A stretch of 64,000 nt of DNA, taken from the NCBI RefSeq assembly GCF_029813785.1, contig NZ_JARVKY010000015.1, positions 150,509 through 214,508 of the forward strand, in the 5' to 3' direction. The number at the start of each line of letters is the position of its first letter. The first letter of the stretch is position 1. Position numbers and translations under genes: made by a program. This DNA comes from Streptomyces sp. DH41 (GTDB lineage: Bacteria; Actinomycetota; Actinomycetes; Streptomycetales; Streptomycetaceae). Shown here piece after piece: positions 13,731 to 22,325 of the stretch. The notes beneath the pieces were generated by a model. The model was not told the origin of the DNA, searched no databases, and was given only the letters and a program-made list of their open reading frames with translations.

Positions 13731-15662
13731 CTACCGCAGACCGCCGATCGTCCGCCCGTCCTCCAGAGTGCCCTTCAGTTCGGCCCGCGCGCCCTGCTCG
13801 GCCTTCGCCGTCAGCAGGTTTCCGTCGGCCAAGCCGCTGATGCCGCCGGTCGCCTCGACCGACCTCGTGTCCCGGCCGCCGGCGGCGAGCAGGTACCAGT
13901 GCCCGCCCTCCGACTTCCACAGCACCCCGGCCAGCACCTGCGGGTCGCGCTCGCCGCACGCCGGTACGTCCTGCGCCTTCGCCGCCACCGCGCCCTGCAC
14001 CCCGCCCGGCGTCCGGAACTGGGCCATCACCCGCGCCCCCGCACCCCGCCAGGTCTCGGCCCGGGTGCACACCCATTCCCCCGACCCGGTCGAGTCGGGC
14101 AGCGGCTGCGTCGCGAACTCCCAGGCGTTCACCGAACGCACGCCCTGCCCGCGCACCGCGCCCAGCGAGCAGGCGTACGGCGCCCAGGTGCCCAGCGCCT
14201 CCGCGCCGGCGGCGTCCTTCACCGAGCCGGGGCGGCCGGTGGTGAGACGGGCCGGGACCAGCTCGCCGAGGTCGGTCACCAGGCGGGTGTCCGAGCCGTC
14301 GGTCAGCTCCAGCACGTTCCAGGAGGTGCAGGCACCGGACTGCTCCCGCACGGGGCTGGCCACCGTCGAGGTCACGCCGTCGGTCAGCGTCAGGTCCCGC
14401 GCCTGCGCATCCGGGTCGGCGAGATCCCGCCCGGCCGCCTGGGTCACCCAGGGCGCCGTCAGATAGCGGACGTTGCCGTCGGCCCGGCCCAGGACCACCG
14501 CGTTCGCCTCGGCCCGGCCGGCTCCGTCGGTGCGCGCGAAGTCCAGGGCGGCGCCGGCCGTGCCGTCCTTCGGCTCGGCGTACCTGGCGATGCGCAGACC
14601 GTCGTGCAGGATCACCACGCGCGCGTTGTCGACGTTCCCGGCGTACAGCAGCTGCGGCGGGCCGGCCGGGCCGCCGGTCGGGGTGCCCGGTGTCGCCGAG
14701 ACCCCCACGCTCTCGCCGGGCCGGGCCCAGACGGAGAGGGCACGGCGCAGCAGCTCCTGGTCGCCGGTGAGGTCACCGCGGGCCGGCCACACCGAGAAGT
14801 CGGTGCGCGCGGAGGTCTCCCACGCGGCCGGGGCGGCCTTCGTCAGCTCGGCGGGGTCGAGGGCGGCCTCGGCCGCCGGGTTCCGGGCGTAGGGCGGGGC
14901 GGCGGCGCCGTCCGGCCCCCAGCCGTCGCCGGGCAGCCCCAGCAGCGCCCCGCACACCACCAGGGCCGCCCCCGCGACCAGCGCGGCCTTCGTGTGCTGC
15001 CGGCGGCGCATCAGGTCGGTCGGCCGGGCCTGCAGCGAGCAGGGGTCGAACTCGGGGGAGCCCAGCAGGGCGTGCCGACCGGGCACCTCGGTGGCCTCCC
15101 GCATCGCGGCGTCCGCGTCGGCGACCCCGGCGGCCCCGAGCAACTGCCGCACCTCACCGTCGGAGAGCTTCTCCAGGCCCCGCAGCACGTACGCCGCCCG
15201 GCCCGGCGCGGAGAGAGCGGACAGCCGCTGGTCCAGGGCGAGTTCGTCGGCGCCGCCGGAGCGCGGGAACAGCCTCAGCCCGCGTACCTGGGGCAGCAGC
15301 GGCGGCAGCTGGGCCCGCTTGGGCCACGCCCGCCGCCGGAGCGGAAGGCCCGCCTCCAGCGCCGTACGGATGACCCGGAGGCGGACCAGGGCGTAGCCGG
15401 GGTCGACGTCGCGGCCCGTCGACTGGGCCGGGATCACGGGTGTCGTCGTCCGGCCGCGGGGCAGCGCTCGCTGGGTGAGGGCGTGCGCGGTCAGGACACG
15501 GCGGCTCCGGCCGAGGCCCGGCGGCAGCACCAGATAGGCGAGCCGGACCAGGCGCGGATAGTGCTCGACGAGCGCGGCCTCGGCCTGCTCGACGTCGACG
15601 ACCGGGCCGGCCGGGGAGGTGGAGGACGGTGCGGGGCGCGGGGCGACATCCTGTGACTGCAC
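13731..15662 (-). CDS. membrane protein with degenerate sigma-factor-like N-terminus
   Basis: 643-residue protein of unusual build. Residues 27-100 (AEAALVEHYPRLVRLAYLVL at the start) look like ECF sigma region 2, and residues 145-192 (LSALSAPGRAAYVLRGLEKL then SDGEVRQLLG) look like region 4, but both are divergent and a 45-residue Arg/Pro-rich insert separates them. One membrane helix follows at about 226-245, then roughly 400 exported residues with Ala/Gly-rich beta-type sequence and paired cysteines. This reads as a cytoplasmic sigma-like or sigma-sensing domain tethered to an extracellular sensor. GTG start at 15662 has no clear ribosome site; a slightly different start is possible. No symbol is justified. 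Confidence 0.75.
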   Translation of the reverse strand: MQSQDVAPRPAPSSTSPAGPVVDVEQAEAALVEHYPRLVRLAYLVLPPGLGRSRRVLTAHALTQRALPRGRTTTPVIPAQSTGRDVDPGYALVRLRVIRTALEAGLPLRRRAWPKRAQLPPLLPQVRGLRLFPRSGGADELALDQRLSALSAPGRAAYVLRGLEKLSDGEVRQLLGAAGVADADAAMREATEVPGRHALLGSPEFDPCSLQARPTDLMRRRQHTKAALVAGAALVVCGALLGLPGDGWGPDGAAAPPYARNPAAEAALDPAELTKAAPAAWETSARTDFSVWPARGDLTGDQELLRRALSVWARPGESVGVSATPGTPTGGPAGPPQLLYAGNVDNARVVILHDGLRIARYAEPKDGTAGAALDFARTDGAGRAEANAVVLGRADGNVRYLTAPWVTQAAGRDLADPDAQARDLTLTDGVTSTVASPVREQSGACTSWNVLELTDGSDTRLVTDLGELVPARLTTGRPGSVKDAAGAEALGTWAPYACSLGAVRGQGVRSVNAWEFATQPLPDSTGSGEWVCTRAETWRGAGARVMAQFRTPGGVQGAVAAKAQDVPACGERDPQVLAGVLWKSEGGHWYLLAAGGRDTRSVEATGGISGLADGNLLTAKAEQGARAELKGTLEDGRTIGGLR

Positions 15663-15706
15663 GTTCAGCAGAACGAGCGAATCGGTGGATGGTCACCGTG
15701 CCCGGG

Positions 15707-16216
15707 TCAGTCCTCCGGCTCCACCAGGGCCCGCGCGTAGGCGGCCATCGACCGCTGGTAGCGCGGCAGATGGGGCGCGAGGGCGCCGAGCACCAGCGAC
15801 AGGCCCTCGCGGTCGCGGCCCATGCTCGACAGGCAGAGCGCGAGCACGGCCCGTACGGCGTCGTCCAACTCGTCCGACGGCCTGAGCAGCTCGGGCGACA
15901 GCAGCTTGACGCCCTCCTCCGGGTGCCCGGTGTTCCGCAGGGAGCTGGAGAGCTGGATCTTCGCCCGGCGGCCCTTGTGACCGCTGACCTCGCCCAGCCC
16001 GCGCGCCAGCGCCTCGCGGTACAGCGGCACGGCCCGGTCGGAGTGGCCCGTGGAGTCCCAGGCGCAGGCCCGCTCGAACAGGCCGAGGGGACTGCCGGCG
16101 GGCAACTCGTCCGCGAGGGCGTCGATCTCAGCCCGGAAGGCGGCGCCGTCCTCTTCGGCGACGCCGTCGAACCTCGCCCACGCGGCGGCCACCCGGTCTT
16201 CCCAGTCCTGGTCCAC
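15707..16216 (-). CDS. TPR-like cytoplasmic protein
   Basis: 169-residue soluble protein made of helix pairs that resemble tetratricopeptide repeats (RACAWDSTGHSDRAVPLYRE and SSLRNTGHPEEGVKLLSPEL are two of them). Such proteins are protein-binding scaffolds; partner unknown. It sits 44 bases upstream of the sigma-like membrane gene in the same direction and could be co-transcribed with it. The GTG at 16216 is chosen because the product begins at a conserved-looking acidic helix (VDQDWEDRVAAAW); longer frames to 16771 cross the start of the divergent lipoprotein gene. Confidence 0.8.
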   Translation of the reverse strand: MDQDWEDRVAAAWARFDGVAEEDGAAFRAEIDALADELPAGSPLGLFERACAWDSTGHSDRAVPLYREALARGLGEVSGHKGRRAKIQLSSSLRNTGHPEEGVKLLSPELLRPSDELDDAVRAVLALCLSSMGRDREGLSLVLGALAPHLPRYQRSMAAYARALVEPED

Positions 16217-16351
16217 GGCGCCACTTTCGCACGGGCGTGCTCCGAAGGGCACCAGGACCGCTGAATACTTCGCGTCCCGGGGCCGTATCGATGACGAGAG
16301 CCCTCGCCGGGGCTTCGTGCGGCATGTCGCCACAGCGGACCGGAGGAACAC

Positions 16352-16780
16352 ATGAGGCTGACCCGACCGATGCTCGCGCTGGCCGGAGCGGCGGCGGTAC
16401 TGGCGCTGACGGGCTGCGGATCCGACGGGGACGGCGAGGCGGCCGTGCCCGAGACGGCGACCGGCAGCCTGGAGCACCTGGCCGCCGAGGCGCGGTGCGC
16501 CCCGAACATGCAGACCGACGCCGACACCATCCGTCAGGCCATCTGCGAGAAGGGCGACGAGAAGTACGTCCTCGCCACCTTCGCCACCGACCGCGGCCAG
16601 CGCGAGTGGATCAACACGGCCAAGGACTACGGCGGTCACTACCTCGTCGGCCGCAAGTGGGTCGCCGTCGGCCACGAGGACGTGGTGGCGGACCTGCGCG
16701 GCACGCTCGGCGGGATCCTGGAGCAGGGCACCCGGCACGGCGGCGGCCACGCGCCGGGTCACGAGGGGCACGGCGGCTGA
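16352..16780 (+). CDS. small secreted lipoprotein
   Basis: 142-residue protein with a lipoprotein signal: positive N-terminus (MRLTRP), hydrophobic core and LTGC lipobox with the acylated Cys at residue 22. The mature part is polar with two further cysteines (RCAPN, AICEKG) and a His/Gly-rich tail. It would be anchored on the outer face of the membrane. Ribosome site GGAGGA lies 7-12 bases upstream. No domain recognised. A strong terminator separates it from the convergent DUF1996 gene. Confidence 0.85.
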   Translation: MRLTRPMLALAGAAAVLALTGCGSDGDGEAAVPETATGSLEHLAAEARCAPNMQTDADTIRQAICEKGDEKYVLATFATDRGQREWINTAKDYGGHYLVGRKWVAVGHEDVVADLRGTLGGILEQGTRHGGGHAPGHEGHGG

Positions 16781-16802
16781 CCCGTACGGGGAGGCGAAGG
16801 CG

Positions 16803-16839
16803 GAGGGGGCCGGTGGCGAACGCCGCCACCGGCCCCCTC
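16803..16839. terminator. bidirectional terminator, lipoprotein / DUF1996 gene
   Basis: Perfect 16-bp stem (16803-16818 with 16824-16839) and a 5-base loop between convergent genes. Confidence 0.88.
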
Positions 16840-16856
16840 CCTCGGCCCCCGGAGGG

Positions 16857-18368
16857 CTACTGGCAGTCCTCGCCGCTGTTGATGCAGTCGACCACCTCGT
16901 TCATCAGGTCCTCGTCCATGACGTTGATGAAGTCGTTGTGATCGGTGATCGGCTTGTGCAGCTGCTCCGGGAAGCTGTCCACGGCGTACGGATTGCGCAC
17001 CGAGCCGTTCTCGACGGTCGGCGTGGGGATGTCGTACACCAGGCGGATCTGCAGCTGGGGGATGGCCTGGAAGCCGTTCGCGCAGCTGCCGTCCTGCTGG
17101 ACGAACGCCATGTGGTCACGGTGGTTGGCGCTGTCGATGTTCTGGCCGTCCCAGCAGCTCTGGAAGTTGGCCGTGCGCACCACCTGGCTGCCCTCGGGGC
17201 AGAGCGGGTACTTGTCGGTGATCTGCCGGTCCTCGAAGCCGGTGCAGCTCCACGAACTGTTGGCGTTCGCGTCACCGTTGGTGAAGGACTTGGCGTCACC
17301 GGTGATGATGCGCAGGAACCTCGGCATGGCGACCACGTCGCTCCGCTGGTTGCCGACGAACTTCAACTCGGCCTGGGCCGGCTGCAGGATCCTGCCGATG
17401 TTGCCCTCGGCGCCACCGCCCAGGTCGTCCGCGTCGAACTCCTCCGTACCGTCCTGGAGGCGCAGCACCGGCCAGTAGTAGGTGGACCTGTCGCCCTGGT
17501 TCCGGCACGAGGTGTCGGCGTTCGCCAGGTCCTCGTCGCTGGAGAAGGCGTCGTTGTCCTGGTTGCCGACGTAGTCGTGCACGTGGTGCGCGCCGTTGTC
17601 GACACCGGGGGCGGCGATCAGGTTGTCACTGTTGAAGACGTCGTTCTCGTTGACACCGCAGTCCGAGGTGAAGGTGCCGGTGGAGCCGCCGTCGCCGTCG
17701 GCGGCCAGGCCGTTCTGGCTGTTGCGGGAGTTCGGCTCGACGTCGTTGATGTCGATGAAGTCGTCGGCCACCGGACCCGCGACGCCGTTGCCGTTGTCGT
17801 CCTGGTTCTGGCCGTCGTCCTGACCCTGGCCGTCGCCGTTCTGGCCGTCGCCGTTCTGTCCGTCGCCGTTGTCCTGGCCGTCTCCGTTCCGCGGCTGCTC
17901 CGCCGGCCGGCCCTGGCACTCGGCCAGTTCGTCCAGGTTCTCGTCGGCCCGGCCGCCGGCCCGGTCGATCTCCAGCTGGATCCGGTCGATGATCGCCTTC
18001 CGGCGGTCCCCCAGCGGGCCGAGAATGGTGTTCTGGACGTACCGCGAGTCACCGGCCTGCGCGCGGCGCGTGGTGGCGAGGCGCTGGTAGGCGTTGGTGA
18101 TCTGGCTGTCCATCGTGGCCAGTCCGCCGTCGACCTCCCCGCGCGCCCGGTCCGGCACGTCGGAGATCTGCTGGCCGACGTCGGGACAGTCGATCGTCGC
18201 GACCTGCGCGGCGGCGGAGCGTGTCCGGTCGTGTGCCCGGTTCTCCTCGTGCGCCGAGGCGTTGAAGTTGGCCCAGAGCAGGCCGCCCCCGCCGACCGCC
18301 AGGGCCGCGGCCCCGGCGACGACCTTGGTGGCCAGCGGCGTACGGCGTTTTCTTGTGTTGCGTCCCAT
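16857..18368 (-). CDS. secreted DUF1996-domain protein with Gly/Asp/Asn/Gln-rich linker
   Basis: 503-residue exported protein. Residues 1-40 form a basic N-terminus plus a hydrophobic export segment. A helical region follows (about 55-155), then an extremely polar linker at about 157-195 built from DGQNG units, then the DUF1996 domain (about 225-470) with the features AHHVHDYVGN, SSWSC and HRDHMAFV and many cysteines, suggesting disulfide-stabilised folding outside the cell. DUF1996 proteins are secreted in actinomycetes and fungi; function not established. ATG at 18368 follows an AGAGGAG site; the longer frame to 18461 is not supported. Confidence 0.88.
   Translation of the reverse strand: MGRNTRKRRTPLATKVVAGAAALAVGGGGLLWANFNASAHEENRAHDRTRSAAAQVATIDCPDVGQQISDVPDRARGEVDGGLATMDSQITNAYQRLATTRRAQAGDSRYVQNTILGPLGDRRKAIIDRIQLEIDRAGGRADENLDELAECQGRPAEQPRNGDGQDNGDGQNGDGQNGDGQGQDDGQNQDDNGNGVAGPVADDFIDINDVEPNSRNSQNGLAADGDGGSTGTFTSDCGVNENDVFNSDNLIAAPGVDNGAHHVHDYVGNQDNDAFSSDEDLANADTSCRNQGDRSTYYWPVLRLQDGTEEFDADDLGGGAEGNIGRILQPAQAELKFVGNQRSDVVAMPRFLRIITGDAKSFTNGDANANSSWSCTGFEDRQITDKYPLCPEGSQVVRTANFQSCWDGQNIDSANHRDHMAFVQQDGSCANGFQAIPQLQIRLVYDIPTPTVENGSVRNPYAVDSFPEQLHKPITDHNDFINVMDEDLMNEVVDCINSGEDCQ
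17829..17890. repeat. 15-bp tandem repeats encoding the DGQNG linker
   Basis: Imperfect copies of ccgtcgccgttctgg inside the DUF1996 gene; copy number is likely to vary between strains. Confidence 0.7.
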
Positions 18369-18458
18369 GGAACTCCTCTGACTTCCTTGCGGGGCATCGA
18401 GGGCGCCCGACAGGAGTGAAGCGGCTCCCCTCCATACGGAGGCCGTCCCAGGGGTGTT

Positions 18459-18497
18459 CACCCGTCCCGGGAATTGCCGGGCCCTTGGGGACGGGTG
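18459..18497. terminator. hairpin downstream of the response regulator
   Basis: 10-bp perfect stem (18459-18468 with 18488-18497), 19-base loop, 16 bases after the response-regulator stop on the minus strand. Confidence 0.5.
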
Positions 18498-18512
18498 GGA
18501 TCGGTGGCGGGG

Positions 18513-19166
18513 TCAGCGGCCGCGGTCCAGGTACGCGAGAACCGCCAGTACACGGCGGTTGTCGTCGTCCGAGACCTCGAGGCTCAGCTTGGCGAAGATG
18601 TTCGCCGTGTGTTTCGCGATCGCCCGTTCCGTGACGACGAGCTTGCCGGCGATCGCCGCGTTGGTCCGCCCCTGCGCCATCAGCTCCAGCACCTCCCGCT
18701 CCCGGGGGGTGAGCCGCTCCAGCGGCCGGTCCTCCGCCGCACGCCGGCTGAGCAGTTGCTGGATGACCTGCGGGTCCATCGCCGTACCCCCCGCCGCCAC
18801 CCGCCGTACCGCGTCCACGAACTGCTCCGCGTCGAACACCCGGTCCTTGAGCAGGTACCCCACCCCGCCGCTGCCGTCGGCGAGCAACTCGCGCGCGTAC
18901 AGCTGCTCCACGTGCTGGGAGAGGACCAGGACCGGCAGCCCCGGCCGCTCGCGGCGGGCCTCGAGCGCGCACTGCAGGCCCTCGTCGGTGAGCGTGGGCG
19001 GCAGGCGTACGTCGACGACGGCCACGTCCGGTTCCAGTTCGGCCAGCGCCCGGGACAGCTCGGGGCCGGTCTCGACGGCCGCGGCGATCTCGAAGCCGTG
19101 GGCCTCAAGGAGCCGGACCAGTCCGTCGCGCAGCAGGAACAGGTCTTCGGCTAGGACAACGCGCAA
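18513..19166 (-). CDS. NarL/LuxR-type response regulator
   Basis: 217-residue two-component regulator. Receiver domain at residues 1-120 with acidic pocket (AEDLF), phospho-acceptor D52 in VVDVRLPP and conserved K in LLKDRVF; C-terminal LuxR helix-turn-helix (about 150-205, LTPREREVLELMAQGRTNAA). The best start is the TTG at 19166, with GGAG six to seven bases upstream inside the end of the kinase gene; the genes overlap by 16 bases, so the pair is co-translated. Targets are not evident, although the DUF1996 gene follows downstream. Confidence 0.9.
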   Translation of the reverse strand: MRVVLAEDLFLLRDGLVRLLEAHGFEIAAAVETGPELSRALAELEPDVAVVDVRLPPTLTDEGLQCALEARRERPGLPVLVLSQHVEQLYARELLADGSGGVGYLLKDRVFDAEQFVDAVRRVAAGGTAMDPQVIQQLLSRRAAEDRPLERLTPREREVLELMAQGRTNAAIAGKLVVTERAIAKHTANIFAKLSLEVSDDDNRRVLAVLAYLDRGR

Positions 19167-20434
19167 GGGATCTCCATGGTGACCATGGTGGGGCCGCCCG
19201 CGGGCGAGCTGACGGCCAGGACGCCGTCGAATGTACCGAGTCGGCGCTCCACCCCGGCCAGGCCCGACCCCGCCCCGGGCGCCGCACCGCCCTTGCCGTT
19301 GTCGGTGACGGCGATGCGCAGCTGACCCTCGGCGTGGTGCACGTCGACCCAGATCCGGTCGGCGCCGGAGTGCTTCACGGCGTTGGTGAGGATCTCGCTG
19401 ACCGCGAAGTAGGCGGCGGACTCCACGGGAGCGTCGGCGCGGCGGGGCAGGTCCACGTCGACCTCGACGGCGACGGGCAGCCGCAGCGCCAGGGCCCGTA
19501 CGGCGTCGCCCAGGCCGCGTTCGGCGAGCACCGGCGGGTGGATGCCGCGCACCAGCTCGCGCAGCTCGGTCAGGGCGTCGGCGGAGGACTGGCGGGCCTG
19601 CGCGAGGAGTGCCCGGGCCTGCTCCGGGTCCTTCTCCAGCAGCGTTTCGATGGTGCCGAGGTCCATGCCCATGGCGACCAGCCGGGCCTGCGCCCCGTCG
19701 TGCAGGTCCCGCTCGATGCGGCGCAGTTCGGCGGCGGAGGTGTCGACGGCGTCGCGGCGGGTCTCGGTCAGTACGCGCACCCGCTGGGCGAGTTCTTCCT
19801 GGTCCGAGCCGAGGACCGCGCCGGTGAGCCGGAAGTGGGCGCGCAGCAGGAGCGGGCTGAGCCAGTACGCGCAGACGAGGAGGACGGCGCCCAGGGCGGC
19901 GGCGTAGAGCGCGGTGGTCTGGTCGGAGACGGGTACGAAGCCGTACCAGTAGGTGTCGGACCAGACCCGCCACAGTCCGGCCGCGATGGCGAACCCCTCC
20001 AGCGGGTAGAAGGGCAGCGCGAAGGCCAGCAGCGCGGTGACGAAGCCCGCCGTCATGTCGACCGGGAGCCAGATGAAGTCCCGCCAGGTCGCCGGGTCGC
20101 CGAGCATTCCGAAGGTGCGCGCCCACGGGTTGGCGTTCTCGGGCAGCGGCCGGTACGCCCGCTGGATCCGTACCCCGCCCCACTCGGCGGCGAGCAGCCG
20201 GCGCCAGTCCGCGAACATCCGCACGCCCGTCAGCACCCAGGGCGTGGTGACGAGGCCGATCCCGATCGGGACGAGCGCGATGGACACGAGGGTCAGGCAG
20301 AAGCACAGCACCGCGCCGGGCAGCGAGATGAACGTCAGCGCCAGTCCTCGCACGGCCGACAGTGCCATGTCGCGTGTCCGTGAGGGTGTCCGCCGGTCGG
20401 TCTGCCGGTCGTCGCGCTTCGTCTGGATGTTCAT
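19151..20434 (-). CDS. sensor histidine kinase with N-terminal 'sensor' membrane domain
   Basis: 427-residue partner of the downstream response regulator. The N-terminal 200 residues contain four to five membrane segments (such as ALTFISLPGAVLCFCLTLVS) in the layout of the Pfam 'Sensor' domain of Streptomyces NarX-type kinases. A HisKA_3 dimerisation domain follows with phospho-acceptor H245 in ERDLHDGAQARL, then a HATPase domain with FAVSEILTNAVKHS and DNGKGG motifs. ATG at 20434 is preferred to the upstream GTG/ATG candidates (to 20509) because MNIQTKRDD begins the polar cytoplasmic tail. The stimulus is probably the membrane itself or a membrane-active agent, by analogy with LiaS/VraS; not shown here. 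Confidence 0.9.
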   Translation of the reverse strand: MNIQTKRDDRQTDRRTPSRTRDMALSAVRGLALTFISLPGAVLCFCLTLVSIALVPIGIGLVTTPWVLTGVRMFADWRRLLAAEWGGVRIQRAYRPLPENANPWARTFGMLGDPATWRDFIWLPVDMTAGFVTALLAFALPFYPLEGFAIAAGLWRVWSDTYWYGFVPVSDQTTALYAAALGAVLLVCAYWLSPLLLRAHFRLTGAVLGSDQEELAQRVRVLTETRRDAVDTSAAELRRIERDLHDGAQARLVAMGMDLGTIETLLEKDPEQARALLAQARQSSADALTELRELVRGIHPPVLAERGLGDAVRALALRLPVAVEVDVDLPRRADAPVESAAYFAVSEILTNAVKHSGADRIWVDVHHAEGQLRIAVTDNGKGGAAPGAGSGLAGVERRLGTFDGVLAVSSPAGGPTMVTMEIPCALS

Positions 20435-20509
20435 GCCGTCAGTCTTACCGAGGCGACGGCACGGGTCACTGGGCCGAACCCCCGGGGCAGGGGGTGGTGA
20501 CAGGTACAC

Positions 20510-21514
20510 CTAGGGGGTGTCGTCGGCCCCGAGGACCTTCGTCTCCGTCTCGGGGTCCAGTCCGACCGGCGGCCGGTCCGGGCGCCTGGGCGCCGTGCCG
20601 CCGATGTCCCGCAGCCAGGTCCAGGTGTCGGCGACGGTGTCACCGGCCGGGCGGCAGTTCAGGCCGGTCGTCAGTGCCCGGGAGACGTCCGCGCCGTGCA
20701 GGGCGTCGTGCAGGTCGCTGCCCGGCGGTGTCCACACCGGTAGCTGCGTCCAGGGCTCGACGCCGGCGGCGAGGACGTCGTCGGGGGCGGTCCAGCGCAG
20801 CTCGGCCGGGCCGCCCGTGGCCGCGACGCAGGCTTCGAGCAGGGCGCCCATGGTGGTGTGCCCCGGTGGGGAGACCAGGTTGTACGGGCCGCTCAGCTCC
20901 CGTTCCACCGCGCCGAGCACCCAGTCGGCGAGGTCACGGACGTCGATGTACTGGAGGGGGAGGTCCCGGGGGCCCGGCGCGAGTACCGGGCCGCCGCGTG
21001 CGACGCGGTTCAGCCACCACGGCAGCCGCCCGATGTTCTCGTACGGGCCCAGGATCAGCCCGGAGCGGACCAGCACCGAGCGGTCCGCGCCGAAGGCGTC
21101 CAGGACGGCCAGTTCGGCGCCCCGCTTGTCGCGGGCGTAGTCGGTCTGCCCGGCGTCCGCCGAGGCGCCCTCGACGAGCGGGGCGTCCTCGGTGTACCCG
21201 GCGGGCGGGGCCCAGGCGTACACCGAGCAGCTCGACACGTACACGTACCGGCCGGCGCGGCCCCGCAGCAGCCGCGCCGTGTCCCGCACCGCGTGGGGCG
21301 CCGCCGACCAGGTGTCGACGACGGCGTCCCACGCGCCGTCGGCCAGGGCGGCGAGCCCGTCGGGTGCGGTGCGGTCGCCGCGCAGTGTCCGCACCCCGGG
21401 CGGCGGCGCGTGCCGGCCGCGGTGGAAGACGGTCACCTCCCAGCCGCGTCCGAGCGCCGCCTCCACCACGGCCCGCCCCACGAACTCCGTACCGCCCAGC
21501 ACCAGTAGCCTCAT
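20510..21514 (-). CDS. NAD-dependent epimerase/dehydratase family protein
   Basis: 334-residue SDR-superfamily enzyme. The N-terminus MRLLVLGGTEFVGRAVVEAA has the glycine-rich Rossmann motif; AYTEDAP and TDYARDKRGAE correspond to the active-site region with the Tyr-Lys pair (Y in TDYARDK). Such atypical SDRs act on nucleotide sugars or unknown substrates. ATG at 21514 is preferred over a GTG three codons upstream. Its 3' end, GACGACACCCCC-TAG, is nearly identical to the terminal repeat of the MITEs elsewhere in the window. Confidence 0.85.
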   Translation of the reverse strand: MRLLVLGGTEFVGRAVVEAALGRGWEVTVFHRGRHAPPPGVRTLRGDRTAPDGLAALADGAWDAVVDTWSAAPHAVRDTARLLRGRAGRYVYVSSCSVYAWAPPAGYTEDAPLVEGASADAGQTDYARDKRGAELAVLDAFGADRSVLVRSGLILGPYENIGRLPWWLNRVARGGPVLAPGPRDLPLQYIDVRDLADWVLGAVERELSGPYNLVSPPGHTTMGALLEACVAATGGPAELRWTAPDDVLAAGVEPWTQLPVWTPPGSDLHDALHGADVSRALTTGLNCRPAGDTVADTWTWLRDIGGTAPRRPDRPPVGLDPETETKVLGADDTP

Positions 21515-21574
21515 GCGGGCCACTCTGCCCGGCGCGGGGGCCGCGGGGAATATCCGTCTGCCGACAGCAGAGGC

Positions 21575-22204
21575 TCAGCGGCCCTTGGGCGGCGTGTACT
21601 TGTAGCCGACGCGCCGGACGGTCTGGATCGTCCGGCGGTGCTCGGAGCCGAGCTTGCGGCGCAGCCGGGCCACGTGCACGTCGACGGTGCGGCCGTCGCC
21701 CACGTGGCCGTACCCCCACACCGTGGTGACCAGCTGGTCGCGGGTGTGCACGCGGTGCGGATGGGCGACGAGATGGGCGAGCAGTTCGAACTCCAGGTAG
21801 GTCAGGTCGAGTTCGCGGCCGTCCACCGCGGCGACGCGGCGCGCGGTGTCGATCCGGACGAGCGGGTCGCCCGGCCGTCCGTCGGTGCCCTCCCCGGTGT
21901 TCTCCGGTGCGGCGCCGGGCACGCCCACCGGCGGGAACGGAGGCTGCTGCTGGTCGGCCGGGACCAGCACCAGGTAGCCGACCATCGGAGGCCGGCCGGG
22001 CAGCGGGGGCAGGGCGTGCGGCGGAGCGGGCAGCCAGGTGGCGCCCGGCGGCAGCAGGGCCGCGACGTCCACCACCTCGTCGCGGTCGACGGCACGCAGC
22101 CGGTGCCGGTGGTCGCCGGCGCCGGGGAGGGCGGTGGCGGGGAGGGCGGTGGCGGAGGCGGGGGAGTCGAGGGTGACGGTGGACAGGGAACGGGTGGTCG
22201 CCAT
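21575..22204 (-). CDS. glnRII: GlnRII-type OmpR-like winged-helix regulator
   Basis: 209-residue regulator without a usable receiver domain. The N-terminal half is Pro/Ala-rich and lacks the acidic pocket and phospho-acceptor of response regulators. The C-terminal half (about 110-205) is an OmpR/PhoB winged helix, with LTYLEFELLAHLVAHPHRVH and TVDVHVARLRRKLG. In S. coelicolor a GlnR paralogue, GlnRII, lies beside glnII and binds promoters of ammonium-assimilation genes; position and domain match here. It is the gene immediately downstream of glnII on the same strand, separated by a terminator and a short Cys-Cys ORF. Assignment to GlnRII is by synteny plus domain. Confidence 0.75.
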   Translation of the reverse strand: MATTRSLSTVTLDSPASATALPATALPGAGDHRHRLRAVDRDEVVDVAALLPPGATWLPAPPHALPPLPGRPPMVGYLVLVPADQQQPPFPPVGVPGAAPENTGEGTDGRPGDPLVRIDTARRVAAVDGRELDLTYLEFELLAHLVAHPHRVHTRDQLVTTVWGYGHVGDGRTVDVHVARLRRKLGSEHRRTIQTVRRVGYKYTPPKGR

Positions 22205-22325
22205 GAGACGTCAGCTCTTTCGCGCGAGAGGTTCGTCGGGAGGGGCGACGGGCGCGATGTCGTGGTCGGGCGCGTCGCGGGACGTACGTCGTGCGCGCCG
22301 GGCGAAGGCCTGGGGGTACGGCTTT

